Notes: generated by a model not told the origin, from the letters alone. Shown: positions 10,732-21,362, numbered from the stretch's first letter. The stretch is 46,469 nucleotides of DNA from Opitutia bacterium (GCA_002862945.1 PKCJ01000005.1:1-46469); one strand, 5' to 3'. Numbers and translations are program-made.

Positions 10732-11251
10732 TCCGCGTAGCATCCTCCTTTTCGGAGCCAATGCGCTCCTCCTTTATCTGACGATGTTGATCAACTCGGC
10801 TCTCGTAGGCTGGTCGATCTACCTTCTCATTTTAGGCCCCATGCTGGTCTTGCCTGCGCTCTACTTGGGGCATAAATCTTACTTCACTTGCACATTACTC
10901 ACAGGTTTGTGGGTCGACTCTGCGCTGCCTTCTGGTTTCGGCTTATTTACCTTGGGCTTTCTCTTCGCAGGCGCATTTATTTTTCAAATGCGCATTCGTT
11001 TTCGAGCCGAGCACAATTATCACCCCATTTTTTTAGCGCATGGGGTGAACATTTTTTGCATCCTACTAGTCACATTAGCAATGGGAATTACGTATATCAA
11101 TAATCTAGGCTTTTGGATGCAAGTGTTCGTAACCAGTCTGGCTTCGCACCTTGCGCTGCTGATCGTGGCTCCTTGGTTCTTTAACTTTGAGCGTATGTTA
11201 TTTGTGCTCTGTCGGCTTGACTCAGAGCCGGAAGATTTGCCATTTAGATGA
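10721..11251 (+). CDS. mreD: Rod-shape-determining protein MreD
   Basis: MreD is an integral membrane component of the elongasome that works with MreC. The 176-residue product is almost entirely hydrophobic, with about five membrane segments, including [17 protein letters not shown] and [20 protein letters not shown], and a [22 protein letters not shown] stretch with the family's conserved D...P.G. The call rests on hydropathy, size and its place between mreC and mrdA. It starts inside mreC and its last four bases overlap the mrdA ATG (ATGA arrangement), so the genes are translationally coupled. Confidence 0.88.
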   Translation: MFLDPRSILLFGANALLLYLTMLINSALVGWSIYLLILGPMLVLPALYLGHKSYFTCTLLTGLWVDSALPSGFGLFTLGFLFAGAFIFQMRIRFRAEHNYHPIFLAHGVNIFCILLVTLAMGITYINNLGFWMQVFVTSLASHLALLIVAPWFFNFERMLFVLCRLDSEPEDLPFR

Positions 11252-13200
11252 GCGGATATGACATCCATCGTGGTGAAAACCCACGCATTATTTTTTTCTT
11301 TTGGATCGCCATGGCGGCTACGGCCACCCTTGTTTTAGGGCTCGGTTGGCGTCAGCTCATCGCAGCACAGAAATACGAAGAAATTGAAAAGCGCCAGACC
11401 GAACGACGGGTTCTAAAGCCAGGGGCCCGCGGCGATATTTACGATCGCAAGGGCAACCTCCTCGTTGGTAATCGGGCACATTACTCCGCAGTCGTTTACC
11501 TTGACGACCTCCGCCGTGAGTTCCGCGAAGAATACTCGAAGATCATCCGAGCGGAACGTGCAGCGCTCAAAGAAGCTTACCAGCTGACGCCCTTAAAAGA
11601 ACGAGAGGACTCACAGCTGACACCCGACTATAACGAACTTCAATGGGTCGCGCGCCAGAATGTGATCCAACGCTACATCGATCAGATCAACCTGATCACT
11701 GGGCGTGATGACGCCGTCTCCACTCGCACTATCATCCGGCACTTCAATGAGCAGCTCCTGCTGCCGCTGCCCTTGGTCTCTGATCTTAAACCTGATGAGT
11801 ACGCTCGCTTGATTGAGCAGGTGCCTGTTCAATCACCTGTTCAGATTCATACCGACACCGCACGCTACTATCCCTACGGCGTGGCCGCTGCGCATACTCT
11901 GGGTTACGTGCAAAAGGTGAACCCCGACGCAGATACAATCCCCAATGACGGGATCAAGACCTACACCTTCAAATCGAAAATAGGAAAGACCGGTCTTGAG
12001 CGTTCCTTTGATGACCTTCTTTCAGGAGAAATTGGTGCCGAGATATGGCGCGTTGATCCACTCGGTTTTCAAGACAGTCTGCTTGATGGGGAGACGCCCA
12101 GACAGGGAGAGAATCTGATTACGAGTATCGACATTGACTTGCAGATGGCTGCCGAGACAGCACTGGGCGAGCGAACGGGTGCTGCGATTGCTCTGGATGT
12201 GCGCACAGGAGAGGTACTCGCTATCGCCAGTCACCCAAGTTACGACCTGAATGACCTTAGCCCCTTCATCCCACGAAAAACCTTTGGTGAAATAAATGAG
12301 CGTGGCGCCTGGCTTAACCGCACGCTTCAGCTTTCCTATCCACCCGGTTCGACTTTTAAATTACTCACATCCATCGCTGGCATGCGCCATGGCACCCTCA
12401 CTTTGCAGACAGAGCATGACTGCCAAGGCGTATTCAGGCTAGGTAATCGAATCTTCCACTGCCATGCGCGCTACGGCCACGGGGTCGTCGACGAGGCTGC
12501 TGCTATCGAGAGCAGTTGTAATATTTTTTACTACGCAGAAGGTCTGCGCATGGGTATTGATGTGCTCAGCGCGGAGGCGAAGCGTTTCGGGCTAGCTGAG
12601 AGAACTGGGATTGAAGTGCCCTATGAGACTAAACGTTTGGTTGTGCCAACTAAGGATTGGAAGCGCGAGCGCGTAGGGTCTGGTTGGGTTCCCGGCGATA
12701 CGGTCAATACCGCAATCGGCCAAGGCTTTCTGCTCGTCACTCCTCTGCAAATGGCGACCTTTATCGCATCTATAGCTCGCGATGAAACACGCACCCAACC
12801 CACTCTGCGTGCATTAAGCTACGTTGAGGCCCAGCAGGTCAACCATGGTGGTGAACCTGTCGGGCTAACGCGCAAGCAAAGAGCTGAGCTCTGGGAGGGG
12901 ATGGAGCGCGTTGTTGGTGATGGGGGTACGGGGCGGCTCGTGCAGATTGATGGTCTTCGTATTGCAGGCAAGACAGGCACAGCCGACTTCCGTGCGCATG
13001 GTAAGGAAGTCAATCTAGCATGGTTCGTTGGCTTCGCCCCAGTTGAGAATCCGCAGATCGCGGTCGCCGTGATGGTTGAAGGTACGAGTTCTCTCGATAG
13101 CTACCACGGCGGCTCTACCGCTGGGCCTGTGGCAAAAGATATCTTTCTGGAATTCATCGAGCAATACCCCGAGCGCGCCGGCTTCCAGGTAGCAAGGTAA
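11248..13200 (+). CDS. mrdA: Peptidoglycan D,D-transpeptidase, penicillin-binding protein 2
   Basis: PBP2 crosslinks peptidoglycan during cell elongation, partnering with RodA. The 650-residue protein has one N-terminal membrane anchor (about 13-33), a dimerisation domain beginning at [21 protein letters not shown] (55-75), and a transpeptidase domain with the catalytic SxxK as STFK (Ser 368, Lys 371), SxN as SCN (423-425) and KTG within GKTGTADF near residue 575. The pedestal motif [20 protein letters not shown] is also present. The start ATG overlaps the mreD stop. RodA is not encoded in the window. Confidence 0.96.
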   Translation: MSGYDIHRGENPRIIFFFWIAMAATATLVLGLGWRQLIAAQKYEEIEKRQTERRVLKPGARGDIYDRKGNLLVGNRAHYSAVVYLDDLRREFREEYSKIIRAERAALKEAYQLTPLKEREDSQLTPDYNELQWVARQNVIQRYIDQINLITGRDDAVSTRTIIRHFNEQLLLPLPLVSDLKPDEYARLIEQVPVQSPVQIHTDTARYYPYGVAAAHTLGYVQKVNPDADTIPNDGIKTYTFKSKIGKTGLERSFDDLLSGEIGAEIWRVDPLGFQDSLLDGETPRQGENLITSIDIDLQMAAETALGERTGAAIALDVRTGEVLAIASHPSYDLNDLSPFIPRKTFGEINERGAWLNRTLQLSYPPGSTFKLLTSIAGMRHGTLTLQTEHDCQGVFRLGNRIFHCHARYGHGVVDEAAAIESSCNIFYYAEGLRMGIDVLSAEAKRFGLAERTGIEVPYETKRLVVPTKDWKRERVGSGWVPGDTVNTAIGQGFLLVTPLQMATFIASIARDETRTQPTLRALSYVEAQQVNHGGEPVGLTRKQRAELWEGMERVVGDGGTGRLVQIDGLRIAGKTGTADFRAHGKEVNLAWFVGFAPVENPQIAVAVMVEGTSSLDSYHGGSTAGPVAKDIFLEFIEQYPERAGFQVAR

Positions 13201-13220
13201 AGCGCAAGAGTGGATAAATT

Positions 13221-14885
13221 ATGTTGAATAGATTCAACACGGAACAATCTTATGCTGGAGAGTTTGGAGTTCCACCCCTAGGCGGGTTAGAATCAAAGCC
13301 ACTGGAAGAGGGGGCTTTGAGCTATTCCAATTATTGGGGGATTATTGCTGGTCTATTGTCCGCCCTGTTCTGGATACTTTCTATTCCGCCTTTTGATTTT
13401 GCGGAGGCTGCCTACATTGCCTTTGTGCCCCTTCTTCTGTGGCTTTACACAAAGCCGACTCAGCGCGTTTTTTGGTTGGTGGCGATTGGCGCGGCTTGGG
13501 TTAGTTGGTTTGTGATCTTGATTTGGCTAAGACATGTTACTTGGTTTGGCACAATTGTCTTAAGTGGTATTTTGGCAGTGATTTCTGCGGCATGGCTATT
13601 TTTTGCTAAGTGCATATTGCCGCAATTAGTCGCGCGAAATATTCTCATACGCACTCTTGTTTTTGCCGGGATAGCAGGAGCATGGGTTGTGCTGGAGTGG
13701 TCGCGCACTTGGTTGTTTTGGGGCTTTCCTTGGGCGCCTTTGGCGCTGAGCCAGTGGGAACGTCCTGTAGTTTTGCAAATCGCAGCTTGGTCAGGGGCTT
13801 ACGGCGTTTCGTTTCTATTGATTTTCTTTAACCTCTGCCTGGCACAGACCTTACAGCATCGCTTCATGCGAAGAGAGCGCAAGTTGTGGATGGGCTGGTT
13901 TAGCCCAGATCTTTATGTAGGTATGGGGGCATTGGGCTTTTGTATCTATATCTTTTTCTCGGCACTGCCCCATCCAAATTCGGCAGAGAGAATGTTCACC
14001 GCTGCTGTTGTCCAGCCCTACATTGCCCCCGAATTAAAATGGGACATTAATCGAGAGCTAGAAAATCTGGAGATCCTCGAGCGCCATACGCGTTTTGTTT
14101 CTAGCTTAGAAAGTGACGTGATTCTCTGGCCAGAAGCGGCAACGCCGTGGCCAGTCATGGGAGCACCGCAGATGCAGGTGCGGGTCGAGCGGCTTGTTAA
14201 TGAAATAGAAAAACCAATCCTGATGGGTAATCTCGCCGAAGATCGAGTGACTAAAGAATGGCGTAATGGAGTTTTTCTAGTGGAGCCGGGCGCAGGACTA
14301 TCATCGGACTTTTATACAAAGCGAGAGCTTGTGCCCTTCGGTGAATATGTGCCGCCCATGCTGAGCTTTATTGATAAGTTTGTGCCTGTCGGTGGTCGTT
14401 TCATCCCCGGGGATAACGTGGGTCTAATGAATCTCACGGTCGGCGGATCAGTTTACCGGATTGGCTCTTTAATCTGCTACGAAGATGTTTTTTCAAACTT
14501 GGCTCGCGAGAGCGCTCGCAGTGGCGCCGATCTGTTTTTTGTTGCGACCAACAACGCTTGGTACGGCGAAGAGGGCGGTGCGGAGCAACATGCCGCGCAC
14601 TCTGTCTTACGAGCTGTGGAGAACCGTCGCCCAGTTATGCGAGCAGGCAATGGCGGCTGGAGTGGCTGGATTGATAGCTACGGGACAGTGCGCGATCTAC
14701 TGGTTGACGCCGAGGGCACTATCTACTTCCGAGGCGGCGGCGCTTATACAATCGAACAATTTGAAGAGTGGTCGCGCCAACAGAGCTACTATACACGCCA
14801 TGGCGACTGGTTTGTGGCGCTGTCGGGCGGATTGGCCCTGATGTCACTCTTGTTCGGCCTACATCAGCTTAAGCTTCGTTCATAA
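13221..14885 (+). CDS. lnt: Apolipoprotein N-acyltransferase
   Basis: Lnt adds the third acyl chain to the N-terminal cysteine of lipoproteins at the periplasmic face of the inner membrane. The product is 554 residues with an N-terminal multi-helix membrane block (from about residue 38), then a nitrilase-like domain carrying the catalytic triad: Glu 305 in WPEAATPWP, Lys 367 in YTKRELVPFGEY and Cys 419 in SLICYEDVF. A last membrane helix closes the protein. The first ~35 residues are odd: they are hydrophilic and encoded by a palindrome-rich stretch (13270-13320), so a downstream start such as the TTG at 13317 is possible. It follows mrdA by 20 bases and is probably the last gene of the elongation operon. 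Confidence 0.93.
   Translation: MLNRFNTEQSYAGEFGVPPLGGLESKPLEEGALSYSNYWGIIAGLLSALFWILSIPPFDFAEAAYIAFVPLLLWLYTKPTQRVFWLVAIGAAWVSWFVILIWLRHVTWFGTIVLSGILAVISAAWLFFAKCILPQLVARNILIRTLVFAGIAGAWVVLEWSRTWLFWGFPWAPLALSQWERPVVLQIAAWSGAYGVSFLLIFFNLCLAQTLQHRFMRRERKLWMGWFSPDLYVGMGALGFCIYIFFSALPHPNSAERMFTAAVVQPYIAPELKWDINRELENLEILERHTRFVSSLESDVILWPEAATPWPVMGAPQMQVRVERLVNEIEKPILMGNLAEDRVTKEWRNGVFLVEPGAGLSSDFYTKRELVPFGEYVPPMLSFIDKFVPVGGRFIPGDNVGLMNLTVGGSVYRIGSLICYEDVFSNLARESARSGADLFFVATNNAWYGEEGGAEQHAAHSVLRAVENRRPVMRAGNGGWSGWIDSYGTVRDLLVDAEGTIYFRGGGAYTIEQFEEWSRQQSYYTRHGDWFVALSGGLALMSLLFGLHQLKLRS
13270..13320. repeat. Palindromic element at the 5' end of lnt
   Basis: The arms TCAAAGCC (13293-13300) and GGCTTTGA (13313-13320) form a perfect 8-bp inverted repeat around a 12-base loop. 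Just before it, CCACCCCTAGGCGGG (13272-13286) is a second GC-rich near-palindrome centred on CCTAGG. Both lie in frame inside the predicted N-terminus of Lnt, giving the non-family peptide VPPLGGLESKPLEEG. The shape suggests a small mobile palindrome that inserted around the start of the gene. Copy number elsewhere in the genome cannot be judged here. Confidence 0.4.
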
Positions 14886-14928
14886 ATAGTCTTGGGCATG
14901 GTAATTCCCATCAATGCTAGGATTACTC

Positions 14929-15387
14929 TTATTCCTGCTCTGCAACCTTAGGGGCCTTGTCGATCAGATCGACCTTTGCTTCGGCCAAGGCTTCGCGGAT
15001 CTTTGCGAGCTTGGTTTGATTGAGTGCAGGTATGTCTTCGCTCGCTTCCATTAAGGCATAGCGTTCGGTGACTGCGTCGCCACGAACTTTTAAAGCGTAG
15101 CCGAGTAAGCTATCGAGTGCGGCTTGTGCATCTCGGTCTAGATACCAAATTTGGCGATGCATGGCGCCGGCGGCAATTCCCTTATCGATCATCATGGCAA
15201 AATACTCTTTGGAGCTGTTGTCCATATTGGCTTCGTTTTGTGCGAAGACATTGAGTGGAAACTGCAATTCACTTGCGATGGCGTAGGCTTGCATGTTTGT
15301 CGCGCCATAGCGGGCGCCAAATTCGAAGACAGCGATCGCAGAAAATACAAGTGCTAGCGGGAGGAGTAGAGCTTTTATCTTTTCCAT
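14929..15387 (-). CDS. Hypothetical membrane-anchored protein
   Basis: No family is recognised. From the ATG at 15387 the product has about 152 residues: a short basic lead (MEKIKA), one hydrophobic segment (LLLPLALVFSAIAVFEFGARYG) acting as a signal anchor, then a soluble, mostly helical alpha-rich part ending in an acidic/basic tail (KVDLIDKAPKVAEQE). The frame is open to an ATG at 15432, but that longer form would overlap the pyruvate kinase stop and begin with unlikely sequence. It lies 31 bases downstream of pyk on the same strand, so the two may share a transcript. It runs tail to tail with lnt. Confidence 0.7.
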   Translation of the reverse strand: MEKIKALLLPLALVFSAIAVFEFGARYGATNMQAYAIASELQFPLNVFAQNEANMDNSSKEYFAMMIDKGIAAGAMHRQIWYLDRDAQAALDSLLGYALKVRGDAVTERYALMEASEDIPALNQTKLAKIREALAEAKVDLIDKAPKVAEQE

Positions 15388-15418
15388 GGTCGAGGTAAGT
15401 GAACTCTTTGAGTAATTT

Positions 15419-16840
15419 TCAGTCAATCGCACGAATCTGGGTGCTGTCGATCAACTTCTCTCCTGCATACATTTTTGTAATGACCACAATGGGGTCGCCT
15501 TCTTTGCTCCAGCCTCGGCTTTTTAGTCGGCTGAAGGCATACTGAATCGTGGTTTCGTGGTCGTGGTCAAATTCCATAAAGAAGGGCTCCACTCCGCGCA
15601 TGATTAGGAGCTGCTTGAAGAGAACCGGATTGTCAGTAAAAGCGTAAATAGGTACATTCGGACGGAGCGAAGAGAGCTTTTGAGCAAAAATTCCGCGACG
15701 AGTGAAGACCACTAGCGAACCTTCCAAGTCGTAGGCCAGATAAGCGGCTGAGCGCAACATCTTAGAGCGTGACAGGTTTAAGATCAGGTCTTTGCGTAGC
15801 ACTTGTTTATCTTCTTCTTCGATCCGTTTAGCGATGCGTTGTATGGTCTCGACACATTCAATAGGATATTTACCTACAGTGGTTTCGCCTGAGAGCATCA
15901 CGCAGTCAGCTTGTTCGCGGATAGCGTTGGCGATGTCTGTCACCTCGGCGCGTGTGGGGATGGGGGACTCGATCATCGATTCCAGCATGTGGGTCGCTAC
16001 GATGACTGGCTTGGTACCTTGAATGCAGCTATTGATGGCTCTGGTCTGGATGATGGGGAGGTCCTCGAAGGGGCACTCGATCCCTAGGTCGCCGCGAGCG
16101 ACCATGAGGCCATCAGAAGCTTTGATGATGGCATCTAAGTTAGTAATCGCCTGCTGATCCTCAATCTTGGCAATGATCTTAGCGTCGGATCCGTGGCCTT
16201 CCAGATAGGCATGAAATTCTTCTAGATCCTTGGGTTCCCGCACGAACGAAAGCGCAAAGAATTCAATCCCTTCGGCAATCCCCACATCGACGTCGCCTTG
16301 GTCTTTTTTAGTCAAGGCGGGCAGATTGACGCGTACGCCGGGCAAATTAATATGACGTCGATTGCCCATGGGGCCAGGGATGAGCACTTGGCAGCGGACG
16401 CGAGTATCTTTAATGCTGAGCACTCTCAAGCGGATCAGGCCACTATCGACTAGGATGGTGTCGCCCGCCTTAATGTCTTTAGAAAAGCCTGGGTAGTTGA
16501 CGTCCACGCGTCGAATGCCTTCCTCCGTGACTCCGCCAATACCTTGGGCACTGGTGAATTCAAAGATTTCGTCTTGTTCCAACTCAAAAGTTTCGGGGAC
16601 GTCACCTGTCCGTATTTCAGGGCCCTTCACATCCATCATAATCGCGATGTGTCGACCGACTTTATCACAGACCTTACGCACTCGTTGGATGATCTCTCGG
16701 GACCATGCATGGTCGGCGTGTGCCATATTAATTCGGCAGATATCGACGCCAGTTTTGACTAACCTCTCAAGGGTTGCCTCGTCCTGCGTAGCGGGGCCGA
16801 TCGTGAAAATGATTTTAGTTTTTTGTGTATTTGGTTTCAT
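15419..16840 (-). CDS. pyk: Pyruvate kinase
   Basis: Pyruvate kinase makes ATP and pyruvate from phosphoenolpyruvate and ADP, the last step of glycolysis. The 473-residue protein starts with [14 protein letters not shown] (strand 1 signature), has [12 protein letters not shown] (substrate loop), the catalytic region [34 protein letters not shown] (Lys and metal-binding Glu/Asp), and [31 protein letters not shown]. The C-terminal domain (ALVVF-type [19 protein letters not shown]) is the allosteric part. The length fits a single-copy bacterial type. The start codon ATG at 16840 follows TTAATAATCCAAG with no Shine-Dalgarno site. Confidence 0.97.
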   Translation of the reverse strand: MKPNTQKTKIIFTIGPATQDEATLERLVKTGVDICRINMAHADHAWSREIIQRVRKVCDKVGRHIAIMMDVKGPEIRTGDVPETFELEQDEIFEFTSAQGIGGVTEEGIRRVDVNYPGFSKDIKAGDTILVDSGLIRLRVLSIKDTRVRCQVLIPGPMGNRRHINLPGVRVNLPALTKKDQGDVDVGIAEGIEFFALSFVREPKDLEEFHAYLEGHGSDAKIIAKIEDQQAITNLDAIIKASDGLMVARGDLGIECPFEDLPIIQTRAINSCIQGTKPVIVATHMLESMIESPIPTRAEVTDIANAIREQADCVMLSGETTVGKYPIECVETIQRIAKRIEEEDKQVLRKDLILNLSRSKMLRSAAYLAYDLEGSLVVFTRRGIFAQKLSSLRPNVPIYAFTDNPVLFKQLLIMRGVEPFFMEFDHDHETTIQYAFSRLKSRGWSKEGDPIVVITKMYAGEKLIDSTQIRAID

Positions 16841-16900
16841 CTTGGATTATTAAGGAATCCTGGGAATTGTATTTGTTGGCCTAGCAAGAGTAATGCCGCT

Positions 16901-17668
16901 TTAAGGATCGATCACTTCTATAGATAGACTTCTGCCGAGTGAGGCAAATCTTTCACGCACGATGTGGGCATTATTACAATCCTTACTGAGGTGAGCTAAA
17001 TATACTTTTTTGAGTATACTTTTCTGGGAGAGTTCTGTCACCAGATCGAAGGCAGCATTGTTGGAAAGATGCCCGTGTCGTCCACGAATCCGCTGTTTTG
17101 TTGACCAAGGTCGCCGCTCGTCGCGTTCGAGTAGTTCTTCGTCGTAATTTGCTTCGATTACAAGCGTGTGCACGTGACGAATGTGTTCTTTGACGTGTTC
17201 TGGCACGTAACCTAGGTCGGTTACCCAGGCTAGACTGCGCGCGGGGGTGAACAGATCGCCGTCCTCGCCCCAGTTGAAAGTGAAGCCGACGGGGTCGTAG
17301 GCATCGTGAGGGAGAGAGAAAGATCGCACCTTGAGGTCACGAAAGGTAAAGTCGGTGCCCGTTTGGAACACTTTCCAGTTGATTGACTTAGTAGCTTTGG
17401 CTTGCACCGCATCAGCCGTGTCACGATTGGCAAATACAGGCAAATCGGCTCGTCTGGCGAGGCCGCGGATGCCCTGGGCGTGATCGCTGTGTTCGTGGGT
17501 AAGAAAGACTGCATCGATTGTCTCAAGCGATTCGCCAACTGCTTCGAGCAAGCAAGCGATTCGTTTAGCCGAAAAGCCCACATCGACTAGCACCTTCGTT
17601 TGCCCTGTCTGTAAGAGCGCACAATTACCCCCGCTGCTAGAGCCTAAAATCTGAAATTCGACAGACAT
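16901..17668 (-). CDS. Metallo-beta-lactamase-fold hydrolase, WalJ/YycJ type
   Basis: From the ATG at 17668 the 255-residue protein begins [15 protein letters not shown], the standard opening of the WalJ/YycJ group of metal-dependent hydrolases, and carries the metal motif [12 protein letters not shown] (HxHxDH). Later metal ligands include the [17 protein letters not shown] region with YLAHLS typical of the group. Members are thought to act on DNA or nucleotides and to support cell-wall or genome maintenance, but the substrate is uncertain. The open frame extends 25 codons upstream to 17743 with sequence unlike the family. It is divergent from folE2, with a palindrome in the shared upstream region. 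Confidence 0.88.
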   Translation of the reverse strand: MSVEFQILGSSSGGNCALLQTGQTKVLVDVGFSAKRIACLLEAVGESLETIDAVFLTHEHSDHAQGIRGLARRADLPVFANRDTADAVQAKATKSINWKVFQTGTDFTFRDLKVRSFSLPHDAYDPVGFTFNWGEDGDLFTPARSLAWVTDLGYVPEHVKEHIRHVHTLVIEANYDEELLERDERRPWSTKQRIRGRHGHLSNNAAFDLVTELSQKSILKKVYLAHLSKDCNNAHIVRERFASLGRSLSIEVIDP

Positions 17669-17800
17669 TGCTTGCAAGTTGAGCGATACTCTTGCTCTGG
17701 GCAAAGCCTTTTTACGCGCTTGCCACAGGGCAAATTCGTACATTGGCTACTTCGCTCATTTGAATGCCGACGCGAGCTTGCGCTTTGCCCACCCTGCGCC

Positions 17801-17819
17801 ATATTAAGTTCGTTAATAT
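17801..17819. promoter_or_regulatory. 19-bp palindromic operator candidate upstream of folE2
   Basis: ATATTAA (17801-17807) and TTAATAT (17813-17819) are perfect inverted repeats around GTTCG. The element sits 27 bases before the folE2 ATG and between divergent genes, the right place for a repressor site. FolE2 genes are controlled by the zinc repressor Zur in several bacteria, but whether this site is a Zur box cannot be decided by eye. Confidence 0.5.
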
Positions 17820-17846
17820 CGCACAAGTGACACGGTTTTTACTGAA

Positions 17847-18827
17847 ATGAAATCTGAATCCAGTTCCACACCGCCTAATCAGTCTAGCGCTTCCGCGGCT
17901 AAGCTGAGCAAGGTCTACGATCGCGACTTCGTCTTGAATGACGAGTATCGCGCAGCACTGCCTGATATGCAAAATACAGACTCGCAGCAGATTTTTGGCG
18001 CCAAAGTGCCCATTCTCAAAGTTGGGATTTCAAACTTTCGTCTCCCTCTAAGCTATATCACATCAAGCTCGGATACAATGACGTTGGAAACTTCTGTCAC
18101 CGGCACCGTCTCACTCGAAGCCAACCAGAAGGGGATTAATATGTCGCGCATCATGCGTGTCTTTTACACCTATCAAGAGCGAGTTTTCACTCCCGATCTG
18201 CTCAAGGAAATCCTTTTGCAGTATAAAGAAGAGATCAACGCGCACCGTGCCCAGCTCAAGCTCTCCTTCGAGTATCCTATCCTCAAGCCTAGCCTGCGCA
18301 GTGGCTTGGAGGGGTGGCAATATTATCGCGCAGCCTACGAAGGCCGTGTCGATGAACTTAGCCGTTTTCGGAAATACATTCATTTTGATTTTATCTATTC
18401 ATCGGCCTGCCCTTGCTCTTCGGAGTTGTCAGAGCACGCTCGCGGCAACCGTGACGTCTATGGCATTCCGCACTCGCAGCGCAGCACGGCTCGTGTTAGT
18501 GTTGAGGTGACTGAAGGTCAGCACCTTAGCGTTGAACGCATACAAGAACTCTGCCTCAAAGCTTTGCAGACGGAGACGCAAGTCATGGTTAAGCGTGAGG
18601 ATGAGCAAGCCTTCGCTGAGATGAATGGCGCCTTCACCAAATTTGTTGAGGACGCCGCCCGCCTGCTTTACGAGCAACTGGACGATGAACCAAAGATCTT
18701 TGATTTCCAAGTAGCCTGCGCCCACCTAGAATCCTTGCACTCGCATGACGCGGTAGCGGTAATCTATAAGGGTGTCCCCGGCGGATTCACTGGCCATTTC
18801 GATGACTACAAGTCTTTGATACGCTAG
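17847..18827 (+). CDS. folE2: GTP cyclohydrolase I type IB (FolE2)
   Basis: FolE2 converts GTP to 7,8-dihydroneopterin triphosphate, the first step of tetrahydrofolate and queuosine-type deazapurine synthesis, using a zinc-independent variant of the tunnelling fold. The 326-residue protein contains the family hallmark [17 protein letters not shown], with the active-site cysteine in the CPCS, and the [16 protein letters not shown] stretch following it. The C-terminal [15 protein letters not shown] is also typical. No neighbouring folate gene is present. A 19-bp palindrome lies just upstream. Confidence 0.95.
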   Translation: MKSESSSTPPNQSSASAAKLSKVYDRDFVLNDEYRAALPDMQNTDSQQIFGAKVPILKVGISNFRLPLSYITSSSDTMTLETSVTGTVSLEANQKGINMSRIMRVFYTYQERVFTPDLLKEILLQYKEEINAHRAQLKLSFEYPILKPSLRSGLEGWQYYRAAYEGRVDELSRFRKYIHFDFIYSSACPCSSELSEHARGNRDVYGIPHSQRSTARVSVEVTEGQHLSVERIQELCLKALQTETQVMVKREDEQAFAEMNGAFTKFVEDAARLLYEQLDDEPKIFDFQVACAHLESLHSHDAVAVIYKGVPGGFTGHFDDYKSLIR

Positions 18828-18866
18828 TTTGAGCGTGTCGGCCCACAAAGACACCACTGCGAAGAG

Positions 18867-19697
18867 TTAATCGATGGTAATTTGAGACGCGCCTGAGGCT
18901 GCGGGACGGAACAGTTCGTCGCCGGTTTCGATCACAAGGTGTTCTCCTCGAGTAAATACAATCTCTACGGGACCATTTTTATCGAGGGTCAGGGGGCTGT
19001 CGACTTCGATCGCGCCACGATAGATGCGAGATCCATCATTCTTTTGCGTCACAGTAACATACACGCTACCACCTTTGGCAAATAAAGTGAAACTGTTCGA
19101 ATCCACAATTGCAGGCGTTGAATCGGCTGGCTGTGTAATCTCTGCATTGTCGCTTAGCTCAGGGGCTTGAGCCGTATCGTCTGTGCCACTACCGAGAATA
19201 GCCCAGATTAGGCCAAATACCACAAAGACAAGAGCGAGTGTACCGACGAAAACCAAACCAATCTTCATGTAAAATGTTTTGTCTGCCTCGTCCCCATCTT
19301 CATTGGTGTCGGCTTCTTCAGCGCGGGCTGGTTTCGCCGTAATTCGTCCATAGGATGTGGGCTCTTCCGACTCTGAATGATCTGTTAATTCTTCACCTTC
19401 AGTTTTTTTGACTTCCATTTGTCCAAACCACTCAGAGCCAGCTTTTTTACCAAGTCGAGATTTGCTCAGTTGCTGAGCGTTGTAGTCGGTCATGATCTTG
19501 TCATAGTCCAACTTTAGATAGCGGGCATAGTTTTTAAGGAACCCGCGCTTATAGATCTCGGGCAGAGAGAAATCCATCTTATTCTGTTCGATATACCCAA
19601 GGAAGTCACTGCGGATCTTAGTCACCTCAGCTGCTTCGCGCAAAGAGATGCCTTTGCGCTTACGTGCTTCTTCTAGTCGTTCCCCAATACTTTGCAT
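18867..19697 (-). CDS. rodZ: RodZ-like helix-turn-helix membrane protein
   Basis: RodZ links MreB filaments to the elongation machinery. The protein has an N-terminal HTH domain of the RodZ type (SIGERLEEARKRKGISLREAA, then FLGYIEQNKMDFSLPEIYKRGFLKNYA), an acidic linker rich in Glu and Asp, one membrane helix (FYMKIGLVFVGTLALVFVVF and on, about residues 146-171 counted from the upstream ATG) and a periplasmic C-terminal domain (DUF4115-like, FTLFAKGGSVYVTV). The longer start at 19706 is also possible. It lies away from the mre operon and last in the grpE-dnaJ-purN-prmA-rodZ series, with its own likely -10 box at 19782-19787. Confidence 0.85.
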   Translation of the reverse strand: MQSIGERLEEARKRKGISLREAAEVTKIRSDFLGYIEQNKMDFSLPEIYKRGFLKNYARYLKLDYDKIMTDYNAQQLSKSRLGKKAGSEWFGQMEVKKTEGEELTDHSESEEPTSYGRITAKPARAEEADTNEDGDEADKTFYMKIGLVFVGTLALVFVVFGLIWAILGSGTDDTAQAPELSDNAEITQPADSTPAIVDSNSFTLFAKGGSVYVTVTQKNDGSRIYRGAIEVDSPLTLDKNGPVEIVFTRGEHLVIETGDELFRPAASGASQITID

Positions 19698-19781
19698 TTG
19701 TAGCATTATGTGAGAGTCTTCTTTTGTTCCGCAAGCACGTAATCGTATTGTTGTGTTGAAGTTCCGCTATAAGGCAGTTTG

Positions 19782-19787
19782 ATTATA
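19782..19787 (-). promoter_or_regulatory. -10 box for rodZ
   Basis: On the minus strand a perfect TATAAT lies about 76 bases before the rodZ ATG at 19706, in the gap after prmA. The base context about 17 bases further upstream (TTCCCC) is a weak -35. The match to the -10 consensus is visible; use as a promoter is inferred. Confidence 0.4.
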
Positions 19788-19815
19788 ATACTACCTAAGT
19801 ATCGGGGAATAGCCC

Positions 19816-20715
19816 TTATGACAAAGTAAATAGCAAATCGCACCATTCGCCGTCTTTGCGACTATCGATAGCGAATCCCGCTTCAGGGCGCTGCGCGGCA
19901 AATTGCTTTATGAAATGCGTCCTTACTTGAACCAGCTCCTTGGTCAAGATACCGCTTAGAGCGAGTGTGCCGCCAGCTTTGACGCCCCCGATGAGGGGGT
20001 CGCAGTGGGGAATGAGTACATCGGTCTGGATGTTCGCCAGAACAAGATCGCCTTGGCGACCCCCAGCAAAACCTTTTTCCAGGTCGGCGACTACGAACTC
20101 GGGTTTAACGAGGTGGACGTTCTCAGCCGAGTTGCTGTGGCAAACCGTGATCGCTTCGGGATCGAAATCGAAGCCGTAGATTTTTTGAAAGCCGAGAGCA
20201 GACGCTGAAAGTGCCAGCACGCCTGAGCCACAACCGGCATCGATCACGTCGACCGTTTCAAGTGCATCGGGGTATCTTTCAAGGTAGTCGAGCAGGCGGC
20301 GAGCGCAGAGGCGCGTGGTTTCGTGCGCGCCTGTGCCAAAAGCCATACCCGCGTCAAGGTAGACGACGGCGCTGCCTTTGGGTAGCGTGAGATTTTTGCG
20401 CTCCCAAAGTGGGATCCAGTGAAGTTGGCGGTTGCTCCATGGTTTAACGAACTCTTTGTAGGCGTTTTGCCATTCGGCATCGACAATCTCAGTATGCTGA
20501 AAATTTGTGGGTAGACTTTTGAAATCCTTGCGCAGCTCCGCGAGGGCGCCGCTCGCGGTGGCCTCGTCGGGGAAGATGCCGAAGAGTTCGTAAGGATCGG
20601 TGACCTCTTTTTGCATGATCCCCCAGTAGGGAGATTCAGTCTCGCAGAAATAGTCCTCGAGAGGATCGGTCATTTCCTCAGGAATACCGGCGCGGAGTTC
20701 GACTTGCTTGTTCAT
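19816..20715 (-). CDS. prmA: Ribosomal protein L11 methyltransferase
   Basis: PrmA trimethylates lysines of ribosomal protein L11 with S-adenosylmethionine. The 299-residue product has the SAM-binding motif [21 protein letters not shown], preceded by [19 protein letters not shown], which is the PrmA signature (GTGxHxTT), and followed by [12 protein letters not shown] (the NPPY-like LANI motif of the family). The N-terminal 100 residues correspond to the L11-binding domain. It lies between purN and rodZ, all on the minus strand; the gap to purN is 41 bases. Confidence 0.94.
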   Translation of the reverse strand: MNKQVELRAGIPEEMTDPLEDYFCETESPYWGIMQKEVTDPYELFGIFPDEATASGALAELRKDFKSLPTNFQHTEIVDAEWQNAYKEFVKPWSNRQLHWIPLWERKNLTLPKGSAVVYLDAGMAFGTGAHETTRLCARRLLDYLERYPDALETVDVIDAGCGSGVLALSASALGFQKIYGFDFDPEAITVCHSNSAENVHLVKPEFVVADLEKGFAGGRQGDLVLANIQTDVLIPHCDPLIGGVKAGGTLALSGILTKELVQVRTHFIKQFAAQRPEAGFAIDSRKDGEWCDLLFTLS

Positions 20716-20756
20716 CTGTGAGTGAGAGTAATTTAGGGCGGGACTCTAAGAGATGG

Positions 20757-21350
20757 CTAGGGCGCGGATATTTCGCCTTTGCTTAGGCGGGTAACGACAT
20801 CAGGCAGTAGTGCGTGCTCTGCGACGTGTATTTTCTTGGTTAAAATTCCAAGTGTATCCGATTCTTCGATGCGCACAACTTTCTGATCGATGATAGGCCC
20901 CGCATCGAGTTCGGGAGTGACCCAATGTATGGAACAACCTGTTATTCTCACACCGTATTCGTAGGCTTGTTGGATGCCTCTCATACCAGGAAAGCTAGGC
21001 AGGAGGCTCGGGTGCAGGTTGATCACGCTTCCTTTGAAGGCGTCAATGAAGGGGCGTTTAATTATCCGCATGAAGCCTGCGAGCACAATCAACTTTGGTG
21101 AGAAGCTTTGGATGCGCTCAATGTAGACCTTCTCCGCTTCGTCAGTCAGGCGTGCGCCCTTACAGCCTGGGTCGAGGAAGATCGCGGGCACTTTATATTT
21201 CTCTCCAAGTGCGAGAATGCCAGCATCCTCATGGTCGCTAATTACTGCGGCGATATTGGCCGCGCCGAGGTTATTTTTCGATTCGGACCTTAGGAGCGCC
21301 TCTGCGTTTGTACCTCGACCGGAGCCTAGAATGACGATTGGGTAAGGCAT
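20757..21350 (-). CDS. purN: Phosphoribosylglycinamide formyltransferase
   Basis: PurN transfers a formyl group from 10-formyl-tetrahydrofolate to GAR in purine synthesis. From the ATG at 21350 the protein has 197 residues and starts with the classical [20 protein letters not shown] (the SGxGTN phosphate site). It carries [33 protein letters not shown] with the catalytic Asn-His-Asp set (N-L-H-P-S), and [18 protein letters not shown]. The open frame continues upstream for 36 codons, but that part is encoded by a short direct-repeat region next to dnaJ and is not family sequence. Confidence 0.95.
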   Translation of the reverse strand: MPYPIVILGSGRGTNAEALLRSESKNNLGAANIAAVISDHEDAGILALGEKYKVPAIFLDPGCKGARLTDEAEKVYIERIQSFSPKLIVLAGFMRIIKRPFIDAFKGSVINLHPSLLPSFPGMRGIQQAYEYGVRITGCSIHWVTPELDAGPIIDQKVVRIEESDTLGILTKKIHVAEHALLPDVVTRLSKGEISAP

Positions 21351-21362
21351 GTTAGGAAACGC

